Assembly (NCBI GenBank): GCA_016840965.1
Contig: JAEORI010000255.1
Coordinates: 1-11,545, forward strand
Direction: 5' to 3'
Source: Candidatus Thorarchaeota archaeon
GTDB taxonomy: Archaea > Asgardarchaeota > Thorarchaeia > Thorarchaeales > Thorarchaeaceae
DNA: 11,545 nt
Within the stretch, counting starts at the first letter, position 1; each line of letters opens with the position of its first letter. The notes beneath the pieces were generated by a model, which was given only the letters and a program-made list of their open reading frames with translations, was not told where the DNA came from and ran no database searches. Shown here piece after piece: positions 1 through 7,189 of this stretch. Position numbers and translations under genes: made by a program.

Positions 1-565
1 CCATATACATCTCTAGATATGAATCACAAATAGACTGCTTCGCTTCAATTCCTAGTTCAGCAAGTAATTCAAAGATGTTTTTCTTGGCTAGTTCCATCTC
101 TTCTTTCTGGTGCGCAAGAAACTCCAACTCGAGAAACAATCCAACGTCTTCTACATCATCGACACTGATTGTGATGTTTCGAAGAACGAAGAAAGTTCTC
201 CTTTTTGTAATTTTGGCAATCGGTTTGAACCCTAGGCGTTCCAGTATAGAAGTTAGTTGATCTGTATCATCAGTTCCAACAGTATATTCAACCCTGGTCT
301 TTGTTTCTCTGTCCAATTTAGGACCCTTGTATGTGAGTTCATTTGGTGCGTGTGAGGTTTCTATTCCATGTTTATTGAGTGGACTTCTTGTTCGCACTCT
401 TACGGCTTCATCGGTCTTTACGAATGTTCGACACGGATGGTCAAAGTAGATGTCAATCTGAACTTCACTGTTCAGTTCTTTCGCCCCAGATTCAACAAGT
501 TTCCAAGTCATCAATTCAATGTCTTGTATCGCAACCTTGACCTCTACTTCAAATGACTCGGACAT
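1..565 (-). CDS. CYTH-domain protein, class IV adenylate cyclase CyaB-like (3' end cut by window)
   Basis: Read from the complement: 188 codons from ATG at 565 run to the left edge with no stop, so the C-terminus is missing, probably by only a few residues because CyaB-like proteins are usually 170-200 aa. Visible CYTH tunnel residues are the ExExK signature (E6, E8, K10), the RVR pair (R56, R58), TYKGP with K80, RVEY with E93, KRR at 121-123, the DD pair at 136-137, LELE at 145-148 and DSY at 181-183. In this fold, basic residues bind a triphosphate and the acidic ones bind Mg2+ or Mn2+. Family members include CyaB adenylate cyclases, thiamine triphosphatases and tripolyphosphatases, and sequence alone does not separate them. 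Archaeal members are usually annotated class IV adenylate cyclase without proof. The gene is transcribed away from the threonine synthase-like gene across a 116-base spacer. Its ribosome site is weak (GAGATGATG before the ATG). Confidence 0.86.
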   Translation of the reverse strand, partial: MSESFEVEVKVAIQDIELMTWKLVESGAKELNSEVQIDIYFDHPCRTFVKTDEAVRVRTRSPLNKHGIETSHAPNELTYKGPKLDRETKTRVEYTVGTDDTDQLTSILERLGFKPIAKITKRRTFFVLRNITISVDDVEDVGLFLELEFLAHQKEEMELAKKNIFELLAELGIEAKQSICDSYLEMYM

Positions 566-681
566 TCAAATCATCATCTCTGAGTAAAGTCTGAATCATA
601 CCGAGTGTGTCAGGTTGATAGGTGTTTCCATCCATAAGCCAAATAACGGTGGCGTATCAAACCTGAAAGGTAGGTGTCACA

Positions 682-1935
682 GTGACTAGTATCAAGACCA
701 TCAAATGCGCAAAATGCGGAAAGGAGTACGATGAGTCCTCTGTCCCTCCAAATGATGGATGTGGAGGAAGGATTGACTTTGAGTTTGATCTTGAGAAACT
801 CAAAGAAACAATCACCAGAGAGAGTCTCCAGAAACAAGTTCCCGAACTTTGGAAATACTTTGAACTGATGCCTCTCCGACATAGAGAGAACATAGTTACG
901 CTGGGAGAGGGAGGCACCCCCCTTGTAAAGAGTAAGAAATTTGCAAATGAATGGAAACTGAAGAGTCTCTTATTGAAGATTGAAACTGTGAACCCATCTG
1001 GATCCTTCAAAGACAGGCCAATCTGTGTAGGAGTCAGTAGAGCGCTCGAAGATGGTGCAGAAACGGTGTCAGCAGCCTCATCAGGAAACGCTGCGGCGTC
1101 CATGTCAACTTTTGCAGCGAGGGCAGGACTTCAGGCTGTTGTTTTTGTTCCTGAAGATGCTCCTAAAGGAAAACTCATTCACCTGAGAACTCTAGGTGCC
1201 AAAGTCTTCAGGGTAAGGAAAGTGCGTGAAGGAATTGATCCCACAACAACATTGCTACATGCAGCATGTGCAGAGTTTGGTTGGACACCATCTCCATCAT
1301 TTGGGCCATTCAACTGTTTCCAATTTGAAGGTACAAAGACCTTGGGTTATGAAATTGCTGAACAAACACAATGGGACCCACCAGATTGGATTCTCTTCCC
1401 AACAGGGAGCGGGGGTCTCATGGCAGGAACAATGAAAGGGTTTTTAGAGTTCAAGGAGTTGGGCTTGATTGATAGTGTCCCAAAACCGGTTGTAGTACAA
1501 CCTGAGGGCTGTGCCCCTATTGTGCGAGCGTTCAAAGAAGGTCAAGACCCATTGGACATCACTCCCTGGGATTCTAATTTTACTATTGCAGGAGGGCTCG
1601 CTGATCCATTTCCATGGGATGGTGATGCGGCTCTGAAATATCTTAGACTCGCAAAGGGCGAAGCTGTTGCAGTTCCAGATGATGAAATTGAGAGTGTATT
1701 GGTCCTTCTAGGTAAACTAGAAGGAATATTCGCTGAGCCAAGTGGAGTAGCGGCTTTAGCTGGACTGAAAGCCCTAGTTGAACAGGGAACAATTGATAGA
1801 TCTGATAGAATTGTCGTCCCCATTACTGGCTCAGGGTTCAAGGACCTTGCTACACCTGACCGGCTTACACCTGAAGCTCAGCTAATTCCTCCCGAAACAG
1901 CAGCGCTCAAGAGAGCTCTAGAGAACTATGATTGA
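682..1935 (+). CDS. thrC: Threonine synthase-like PLP-dependent enzyme (fold type II)
   Basis: A 417-residue fold-type II PLP enzyme. Landmarks in order: a short N-terminal zinc-knuckle remnant (C9, C12, C27), the GEGGTPL substrate loop at 75-81, SGSFKDR with the Schiff-base lysine K110, SSGNAA at 133-138, a phosphate-cradle loop TGSGG at 241-245, EPSG at 352-355 and TGSGFKD at 382-388. Length and order match archaeal threonine synthases, which convert O-phosphohomoserine to threonine and phosphate in the cytoplasm. The N-terminal knuckle normally holds four cysteines. The partner just before C27 is missing, so zinc binding is doubtful. The start is GTG, chosen because GGTAGGTG lies about six bases upstream. 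It opens a plus-strand run, with the cytosine deaminase beginning nine bases after its stop. Cysteate synthase and other paralogues share this fold, so substrate identity is inferred; no hom or thrB neighbours are visible. Confidence 0.8.
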   Translation: MTSIKTIKCAKCGKEYDESSVPPNDGCGGRIDFEFDLEKLKETITRESLQKQVPELWKYFELMPLRHRENIVTLGEGGTPLVKSKKFANEWKLKSLLLKIETVNPSGSFKDRPICVGVSRALEDGAETVSAASSGNAAASMSTFAARAGLQAVVFVPEDAPKGKLIHLRTLGAKVFRVRKVREGIDPTTTLLHAACAEFGWTPSPSFGPFNCFQFEGTKTLGYEIAEQTQWDPPDWILFPTGSGGLMAGTMKGFLEFKELGLIDSVPKPVVVQPEGCAPIVRAFKEGQDPLDITPWDSNFTIAGGLADPFPWDGDAALKYLRLAKGEAVAVPDDEIESVLVLLGKLEGIFAEPSGVAALAGLKALVEQGTIDRSDRIVVPITGSGFKDLATPDRLTPEAQLIPPETAALKRALENYD

Positions 1936-1944
1936 TGTGATGAT

Positions 1945-2397
1945 ATGGATAACGAGAAAATGAAGAAGTACATGGCTGTAGCAATTGATGAGGCTAAGAA
2001 AGGTCTGTCAGAGGGCGGGATACCCATTGGTTCGGTGTTGGTCATTGATGACAAGATTGTTGGCAGAGGACATAATCAACGAATTCAGAAAGGGAGTGCA
2101 GTTCTTCATGCAGAGATGGACTGTCTTGAAAACGCAGGAAGGTTGACCGCAAGTGAGTACCGAAAGTCAGTGCTTTTCTCGACTTTGTCTCCCTGTGATA
2201 TGTGTAGCGGGGCTGTGTTGCTTTACGGAATACCTAGGGTTGTTGTTGGAGAGAATACAACATTTCAGGGACCTGAGCAATATGTACGTGATAGAGGCGT
2301 GGATGTCACGGTCCTTAACGATACTGAGTGCATTGAAATGATGGAGAGATTTATTCAGGAGAATCCGATGCTCTGGAACGAAGACATTGGTGAGTAA
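1945..2397 (+). CDS. Cytosine deaminase, yeast FCY1 type
   Basis: A 150-residue zinc deaminase of the CDA fold, predicted to convert cytosine to uracil plus ammonia in pyrimidine salvage. The zinc and catalytic set is complete: HAE (H55, E57) and PCDMC (C84, C87). It resembles fungal cytosine deaminase far more closely than tRNA adenosine deaminase (TadA) or guanine deaminase: EGGIPIGS, GRGHNQR, LHAE, TLSPCDMC, YGIPR, VGEN and the C-terminal WNEDIGE all line up. Residues known in the yeast enzyme to hold cytosine have counterparts here: N44 (yeast N51), F107 (F114), W144 (W152) and D147 (D155). The distinctive tail that closes over the substrate is kept to the last residue. It lies between the threonine synthase-like gene and the RNA methyltransferase with short gaps, so co-transcription is likely. 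Function is inferred from these residues. Confidence 0.9.
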   Translation: MDNEKMKKYMAVAIDEAKKGLSEGGIPIGSVLVIDDKIVGRGHNQRIQKGSAVLHAEMDCLENAGRLTASEYRKSVLFSTLSPCDMCSGAVLLYGIPRVVVGENTTFQGPEQYVRDRGVDVTVLNDTECIEMMERFIQENPMLWNEDIGE

Positions 2398-2422
2398 TAA
2401 GAACTGATTGATTGGAGATTCG

Positions 2423-3409
2423 ATGATGGCGAAAAAAGAGATACGTCAAAGAGCAAAAGAACTAGCCAAAGAATATGGGTATCTCCAATACATGATAGAA
2501 CGTTATCTCTCACTCTGGGGTGAGGAAGAAACACTGATGTTCATTGAGGCTTGTGAACAGCCAATCAGAACAACAATTCGGATTAACACTCTAAAAACTT
2601 CCCCAGCAGATATCATACAACGCTTACAATCAAAAGGAGTGACAATTGAAGAGATACCATGGTTGACTGAGGGTTTCTATGCAGACTTCAAGGAGTCTTC
2701 CCCGGGGGCACTACTCGAGCACATGCTTGGATTCTACTATGTTCAGGGTGTTCCTTCAATGACTGCAGTTCATGTCTTGGATCCGAAACCAGGAGAAACG
2801 GTTCTTGATCTTGCAGCTGCACCCGGCGGAAAGACAACCCACATTGCTCAGAGGATGCAAAATACAGGAATGGTCATTGCGATAGAGCAAGACAGACAAC
2901 GTATAGTTAGTCTTAACAGCAATATAATCAGATGCGGTGCAACGAACACTCTCGTACTCCGTGGTGATGCTAAAAAAATAGATCATTTGCCTTTTGTACC
3001 TGATAAAATACTTCTTGATGCGCCTTGCTCTGGCGAAGGACTAATTCCTTTGGACCCAACCAGGAAAACCAGTAAAACAATGGCTGACATAAGATTTTGT
3101 GCAACACGAGAAGATGAGATGCTAGAAGCTGCAGTCAACGTACTTGCTGAGGATGGTATAATGGTATACTCCACTTGTTCTATTGCTCCAGAAGAGAATG
3201 AATATGTTGTAGATGATATACTGAAACGTCATCCTGAGATGGAGATAGTCAGCATATCAACTGAATTTGGATCATCAGGATATTCAGAACCTTATGGAGT
3301 TAGACTAAATGAGTCATTGAAACTTTCAAGACGGTTTCTACCACATCGTCACAGTACTGAGGGGTTCTTCATTTGTAAAATGAAGAAAAAAGGAGAGAGC
3401 ACAAAATGA
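2423..3409 (+). CDS. NOP2/NSUN-family RNA cytosine-C5 methyltransferase
   Basis: About 328 residues from the chosen ATG. It has an N-terminal RNA-binding segment (TIRINTLKT, around residues 51-59), then a Rossmann methyltransferase core: SAM motif I LDLAAAPGGKTT (128-139), motif IV DAPCSGEG (C202) and motif VI YSTCS (C252). In NSUN enzymes the motif VI cysteine attacks cytosine C6 and the motif IV cysteine helps release the product; both are present. It should transfer methyl from SAM to a cytosine in rRNA or tRNA. An in-frame TTG at 2408 would add five residues, and ATG at 2426 is also possible. I prefer 2423 or 2426 because GGAG at 2414-2417 sits at the right distance. It overlaps the next gene by ATGA, which implies translational coupling. 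That next gene is Nip7-like, which points to rRNA, as for eukaryotic Nop2, rather than tRNA; this target is an inference. Confidence 0.92.
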   Translation: MMAKKEIRQRAKELAKEYGYLQYMIERYLSLWGEEETLMFIEACEQPIRTTIRINTLKTSPADIIQRLQSKGVTIEEIPWLTEGFYADFKESSPGALLEHMLGFYYVQGVPSMTAVHVLDPKPGETVLDLAAAPGGKTTHIAQRMQNTGMVIAIEQDRQRIVSLNSNIIRCGATNTLVLRGDAKKIDHLPFVPDKILLDAPCSGEGLIPLDPTRKTSKTMADIRFCATREDEMLEAAVNVLAEDGIMVYSTCSIAPEENEYVVDDILKRHPEMEIVSISTEFGSSGYSEPYGVRLNESLKLSRRFLPHRHSTEGFFICKMKKKGESTK

Positions 3410-3948
3410 ATATTGAACTAGTTGATCCTTTTGCCTGGGAGTCCATTATAGCACAAATTGACAACGAGTTCGGTGCAGGAGTGACAAAGAGTCTTCTTGG
3501 AAACCGTGCACCAGTATTGGTATCCAAAGAGAACAGCCAGATATTCTATGCAATTCCAACTGAGTGGGTGTCTAGATTGATGGAAACTGCTGAAAGCCTT
3601 GACATCCAATTCATGGGGAAAGAGTTAGGGTCATTTGATAAGGGAAAATTTAGATTGGGCCTTCAAATTCTTGCTGAGCTGGCTGAAAGGACTTCGAGCT
3701 TCATCATCGTATCAAAACAAGGTGCTGAAGCGTTCACATATGGAAGAAGTATAATCAAGGAATCAGTACTCGAGTTAAATCAGTCTCTGATGAGAGGTCA
3801 AAGAGTGCTTGTTCTCAATGAAACCAAAGAGTGTTTAGGGATTGCTTCATTATCAGTGGATGCATCAAAGCTGACTCGACTTGGAGCAGATAGGCTTGTT
3901 GCCAAGAATCTCGTTGATATAGGCTGGTTCATAAGACGCTTGGGCTAG
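3406..3948 (+). CDS. Nip7-like PUA-domain ribosome biogenesis protein
   Basis: A 180-residue two-domain protein. The N-terminal alpha/beta domain holds an FGAG(V)TKSLL segment (22-31) and GSFDKGKFRLGL (75-86), matching the GxFxKxxKFRL element of Nip7. The C-terminal PUA domain (about 99-178) contains KQGAEAFTYGRSIIK (104-118), LGIASLS (144-150) and a closing VDIGWFIRR, close to the ADIGEYVRH ending of Nip7. Eukaryotic Nip7 acts in 60S subunit maturation and 27S pre-rRNA processing, and archaeal Nip7 binds U-rich RNA. PUA domains bind RNA and no catalytic residues are expected. The start codon lies in the last codons of the methyltransferase gene, with GGAGAG upstream inside that gene. The stop overlaps the stop of the convergent PAC2 gene. 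Proteins of this shape next to an NSUN gene are often annotated only as PUA-domain protein. Confidence 0.85.
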   Translation: MNIELVDPFAWESIIAQIDNEFGAGVTKSLLGNRAPVLVSKENSQIFYAIPTEWVSRLMETAESLDIQFMGKELGSFDKGKFRLGLQILAELAERTSSFIIVSKQGAEAFTYGRSIIKESVLELNQSLMRGQRVLVLNETKECLGIASLSVDASKLTRLGADRLVAKNLVDIGWFIRRLG

Positions 3949-4691
3949 ACGAACATGTCAGTGGTTCTATCTGAGTCTTCAATCGACTTTCTCATTTTCT
4001 CAAGTCGTTCAATCTCTCGAGACTCTTCCAAGAGCTGCTCGACATTGGCTCCAACCCCATAGATCTCATTGATTTTCTCAAGCATAGTTGCAGCTGACCG
4101 AGGGTCAGGACGACCTCTCGTTGCATATGTGAGTAGACCAATAGCAGGAGCACCATGCATTTCGAGTTCTGCAAGCAATAATGCGAGCGGACCTGCTACA
4201 AACAAGCCTTCTTCAAGTAGAGGTACCTGCCATTTCTCAAGCATGTCCTTGTAGGCAGATGTCGGTACACATCGCATATTTGCGTCATCTTCCTTGAAAG
4301 ACGCGTCTAAACCTCCAAGGAGGAGAGTTTCTTTGAAATTATTCTCGGCAATCCAATTTGCAAGTTTATCGATGAATCCCCATTGTTCTGATTGGTGTGG
4401 TTGAAATCGTGGCACAAGAAACATCATCTTCTTCTTGTCGTAGGAATATAACTCGAATGGTAGAACAAGACGCTCATTTTCCATTGACACGAAGAGAGGA
4501 AGCATATCGCTCTTGATGAAGCCCACTCGTTCAGCATCCAAGGTCCGAGTCAGATGAGCGGTACTCAGAAAACCTACCTCGCCTAAACCATGAAATCCAC
4601 AGATGAAAGTCGAGCCGGGCTTAATCTTGAAGTCCTTTTTTAATATGATTTTGAAAGACGAATCAGTGGTAGCTACGAAAGCCATGACCAT
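3945..4691 (-). CDS. PAC2-family proteasome assembly chaperone
   Basis: A 248-residue protein read on the complement. The PAC2 signature is clear: an N-terminal ICGFHGLGEVG (30-40), then STAHL, a central LLLGGLDAS (131-139) and the region GLFVAGPLALLLAELEMHGAPAIGLL (about 163-188), followed by RGRPDPRSAATMLEKI. PAC2 proteins (PbaA and PbaB in archaea, PAC1/PAC2 in eukaryotes) help assemble the 20S proteasome core in the cytoplasm; some archaeal members form ring activator-like complexes. The last residues are DMFV, a hydrophobic-aromatic-X ending that resembles the HbYX tail used to dock on proteasome alpha rings. The C-terminal stretch from about 215 is charged and probably a helix or coiled coil. 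The start at 4691 is chosen because TGAGG sits five bases upstream, while the in-frame ATG at 4685 is too far. No proteasome subunit gene is visible nearby. Confidence 0.88.
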   Translation of the reverse strand: MVMAFVATTDSSFKIILKKDFKIKPGSTFICGFHGLGEVGFLSTAHLTRTLDAERVGFIKSDMLPLFVSMENERLVLPFELYSYDKKKMMFLVPRFQPHQSEQWGFIDKLANWIAENNFKETLLLGGLDASFKEDDANMRCVPTSAYKDMLEKWQVPLLEEGLFVAGPLALLLAELEMHGAPAIGLLTYATRGRPDPRSAATMLEKINEIYGVGANVEQLLEESREIERLEKMRKSIEDSDRTTDMFV

Positions 4692-4780
4692 TCAAGCCTC
4701 AATTCTGATGGCTGATTTCTCAACCACATACTTGCTATGTGTAGAGGTTTGATAGTTCCTTTTGAGACTTTGTATGTGTC

Positions 4781-4790
4781 TGTATAAGAT
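4781..4790 (-). promoter_or_regulatory. Possible TATA box for the PAC2 gene
   Basis: On the complement this reads ATCTTATACA, about 90 bases before the PAC2 start codon. It would give a leader of roughly 70 bases. The match is modest and there is no obvious purine-rich BRE, so the assignment is tentative. Confidence 0.3.
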
Positions 4791-4905
4791 TGGTATGAGA
4801 GAGCTGGTAACACACATTCAAGATAGTCAAATCAAAGAAGAAAAAAATGAGCATTTTTGGAAAAGCTTTGCGGTATTTTGACAAGGTACGCATAAAACTA
4901 ATAGG

Positions 4906-4920
4906 ATAATATACTATAAT
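4906..4920 (+). promoter_or_regulatory. TATA box for the SWIM helicase gene
   Basis: The run ATAATATACTATAAT lies about 40-54 bases before the TTG start and is preceded by AACTAATAGG, a plausible BRE. An archaeal start site about 25 bases downstream would fall near 4938, leaving a short leader that contains GGAG at 4947-4950. Confidence 0.55.
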
Positions 4921-4959
4921 CTCATAGCACCATTTGCGCATTTGATGGAGCGGGACTAG

Positions 4960-7161
4960 TTGAGCACCCTAAGGGAACTGGAACTCCAACAGGTAGCCCC
5001 TCGATTGTTGGAGTTGCTTAGACGGCAAGGACTTGCTACACTCACTAGATTCCAGTCTATTTCAGTTCAACAAGGAATTATCAGAGGAAAAAGCCAGCTC
5101 CTTGTGACATATGACTATGACGAAGCATATTTGATTGCTGAAATTGGTCTCCTCAACAAAGTTGCCTCGGATCATCGTGCGCGGGCACTAGTTCTTTGTC
5201 CCAACCCACATCAAGCAGAGAAACGATTTCGTTCATTGAGTCAGAAATGCCGCCGTCTGGGAATTGAGGCATCAGAGATTATTAGAAGACGAACCGCAAT
5301 TGCTGAAGGTGCTGGTCCTGGTCGAGTCGTGGTTGCAACATATACTTCGCTTGATATCGCATCACGCGTCAATCCCAATATTGTTGACGGGGTGGCATAT
5401 GTATTGATTGATCGGCTTGATCTTATTGGACAACCACTAATTGGGCCACGGTTGGAAACAGTTCTCGTGACATTATTGAGCCAAACAAACATCCAGTATG
5501 TGGCAATCTGTCCACATCTAGAGGACATGAATGAGCTTGCTAAATGGCTTAGTGCTGATATAGTAGAGGACCCAAAAACCGATGTGAAACTAATTTTCAG
5601 TGTTAAAACCTTTGAAGACTCAGAAGATTCGCTTTCAGACTTGACTGAGTTCGTAACCTATCGGCAAGGACAGGTAATGATTCTTTGTGCGAACATAACC
5701 ACTTGTGAGCAGTTAGCACTGCAACTTGCTGGATTTGAAACTGGTAGTATGGCTACAGCCATCGACTTGAGACTCCCACCTGAACATAGAGATGACCTTA
5801 GACTTCTTGCACGTGATGTTGCTGACAAGTATTCGCAGTGTACTACCACTGCAAATCTGAGCAAGTCTATCGCTAGAGGCGTGGGATTCATCCACGAAGG
5901 GATTGGAAGGGTTCAGAGAAGGGCACTTTCACAAGCTTGGGAGGAGAACCTTTTGCCTGTAATTATAATGCCAACACGTTTTGCCATTGCCAGCGGGTTG
6001 AGAGCAACTGTTGTCTTCCTAATGGGTGTATTCATGCAAGAATTTGGTAAGGAGGTTTCTCAGGAAGATTCGGTCACTATGTTGTCTGAATGGCAGTTGA
6101 CGGACGTCCTTGAAGCAGCAGGTCGGAGAGGGAAAGATAATGAAGCCTTTGGAATTGTTGTTGTGGATAATGAGTCTGAAAGATTGAGAGTAATAGCGAA
6201 GTACTTTGAAAAAGATCGTGAGGGAAATCTGACACCACGACTTGGAGAAATTGATAGTTTAATGGATGAAACTGAGAATGTTCAAGACCTAGTCTTGCGG
6301 CAGCTCTGTGGAAAGAAAAAGAAAGACGAGGACCCCTTCTCTGTGATTGATCGCACTTTTTGGGGGAGCAGTAATCTTGTAACAGATATTCGTCAGACTG
6401 AGATTCAAGATGAACACTCAGTAGAGAAATTGCTTACTCTTCGTTCTACTAAATCAACGATTTCAAGAGCAAGGGAGATTCCTGATTCAAGTGTAAAATT
6501 TGTATCTGTTAGACCAGACAAAATAGAAGGACTTGTTCACAGTGGAAGCAGGGAAATTTGGCATTATGCTACATTGCGGGCAAAAGATGGTGTTTCATGT
6601 TCTTGTGAATCATGGAAATATCAAGGTATTAGGAGACATCGACTCTGTAAACATCTGGTAAAATTTGCAAAGTATGCACTTGAAAAGGGAGATACGAAAC
6701 CCTATGCCGCAGGAGTGATAATGCAAGCGCTCCGTGGACTTGAGGTCTATGATGAATTAGAAGCTGATAGACTCATTATTCGTGACGGTGGAGATACGCG
6801 CTGTACAGATTTGGGGAAAGATGTTGCGTTTCTAGGAGTACCAGTAAAAGATGCAAAGAGAGTGATGAGAGCAATTGCTGATGAGAAGAATGATTTGATG
6901 ACGATTCTGAGAAATGTAGTCCTGACGCGAACATACATTCCAAAGGAAGTTGTTGATCGGGTTTTGAATAAATTGCCTAGAAAGAATATTGAGGAAATTG
7001 TTGACAAAAAGGATATGCCAGGTATTGTTGAAAATTGTTTGGAAGAACTTGAGTATGTAAATTCAATTCTGCTAAAACTTTTGGATTCAAAACATAGAGT
7101 AAGAAACGAGAGCAAGAAACTAGAAAAGAGCCTACTTTCAATTCTTCAGTCAATGAAGTAA
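4960..7161 (+). CDS. Degenerate Ski2/Hel308-like SF2 helicase with SWIM zinc finger
   Basis: A 733-residue protein. Two RecA-like domains (about 1-205 and 206-430) follow the Ski2/Hel308 layout: LTRFQSISVQQG (28-39) stands for the Q-motif region, VVVATYTSLD (123-132) for motif Ib, LIDRLDLIGQP (149-159) for motif II, and FIHEGIGRVQRR (310-321) plus the following strand for the motif IVa-V region. The ATPase residues are gone. Where GSGKT is expected there is TYDYDEAY (50-57), DExH is DRLD (151-154), SAT is CPH, and motif VI keeps only part of its arginines (AAGRRG). A helical part (about 437-470) resembles the start of the Ski2 winged-helix domain. Then comes a SWIM finger, C547, C549, C563, H565 (CxC-x13-CxH), followed by CTDLGKDVAFLGV (615-627), which looks like the rest of that domain, and a helical tail. 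I infer a nucleic-acid-binding pseudohelicase. The TTG start directly follows an in-frame TAG, with GGAG nine bases upstream. Confidence 0.82.
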   Translation: MSTLRELELQQVAPRLLELLRRQGLATLTRFQSISVQQGIIRGKSQLLVTYDYDEAYLIAEIGLLNKVASDHRARALVLCPNPHQAEKRFRSLSQKCRRLGIEASEIIRRRTAIAEGAGPGRVVVATYTSLDIASRVNPNIVDGVAYVLIDRLDLIGQPLIGPRLETVLVTLLSQTNIQYVAICPHLEDMNELAKWLSADIVEDPKTDVKLIFSVKTFEDSEDSLSDLTEFVTYRQGQVMILCANITTCEQLALQLAGFETGSMATAIDLRLPPEHRDDLRLLARDVADKYSQCTTTANLSKSIARGVGFIHEGIGRVQRRALSQAWEENLLPVIIMPTRFAIASGLRATVVFLMGVFMQEFGKEVSQEDSVTMLSEWQLTDVLEAAGRRGKDNEAFGIVVVDNESERLRVIAKYFEKDREGNLTPRLGEIDSLMDETENVQDLVLRQLCGKKKKDEDPFSVIDRTFWGSSNLVTDIRQTEIQDEHSVEKLLTLRSTKSTISRAREIPDSSVKFVSVRPDKIEGLVHSGSREIWHYATLRAKDGVSCSCESWKYQGIRRHRLCKHLVKFAKYALEKGDTKPYAAGVIMQALRGLEVYDELEADRLIIRDGGDTRCTDLGKDVAFLGVPVKDAKRVMRAIADEKNDLMTILRNVVLTRTYIPKEVVDRVLNKLPRKNIEEIVDKKDMPGIVENCLEELEYVNSILLKLLDSKHRVRNESKKLEKSLLSILQSMK

Positions 7162-7163
7162 CA

Positions 7164-7168
7164 TTTTT
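7164..7168 (+). terminator. T-run terminator after the SWIM helicase gene
   Basis: Five T residues in the context ACATTTTTAC start two bases after the stop codon. Archaeal termination often uses short T-runs without a hairpin. The same ACATTTTT context recurs after sucD. The run is short, so readthrough into sucC is possible. Confidence 0.35.
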
Positions 7169-7189
7169 ACGTAAGCAGATTCGTGGCGA

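Larger units (their letters stand above)
4692..4959. promoter_or_regulatory. Divergent intergenic region between PAC2 and the SWIM helicase gene
   Basis: This AT-rich spacer separates divergent genes, so it should hold both promoters. A small minus-strand frame at 4735-4941 is low-complexity, has no ribosome site and no family resemblance, and I do not call it a gene. An A-run near 4840-4848 could be bent or flexible DNA. I see no RNA gene in it. Confidence 0.6.

Noticed and set aside
657..1103. A 148-codon minus-strand frame over the start of the threonine synthase-like gene
   Set aside because: Antisense shadow; the plus-strand frame carries the PLP motifs and a ribosome site.
2408..2422. 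TTG at 2408 as start of the NSUN-family methyltransferase
   Set aside because: GGAG at 2414-2417 lies after it and serves the ATG codons at 2423/2426; nothing suitable lies upstream of the TTG.
4735..4941. A 68-codon minus-strand reading frame in the PAC2/helicase spacer
   Set aside because: It lies in AT-rich promoter DNA, has low-complexity composition (FFFF run), no ribosome site and no family resemblance.
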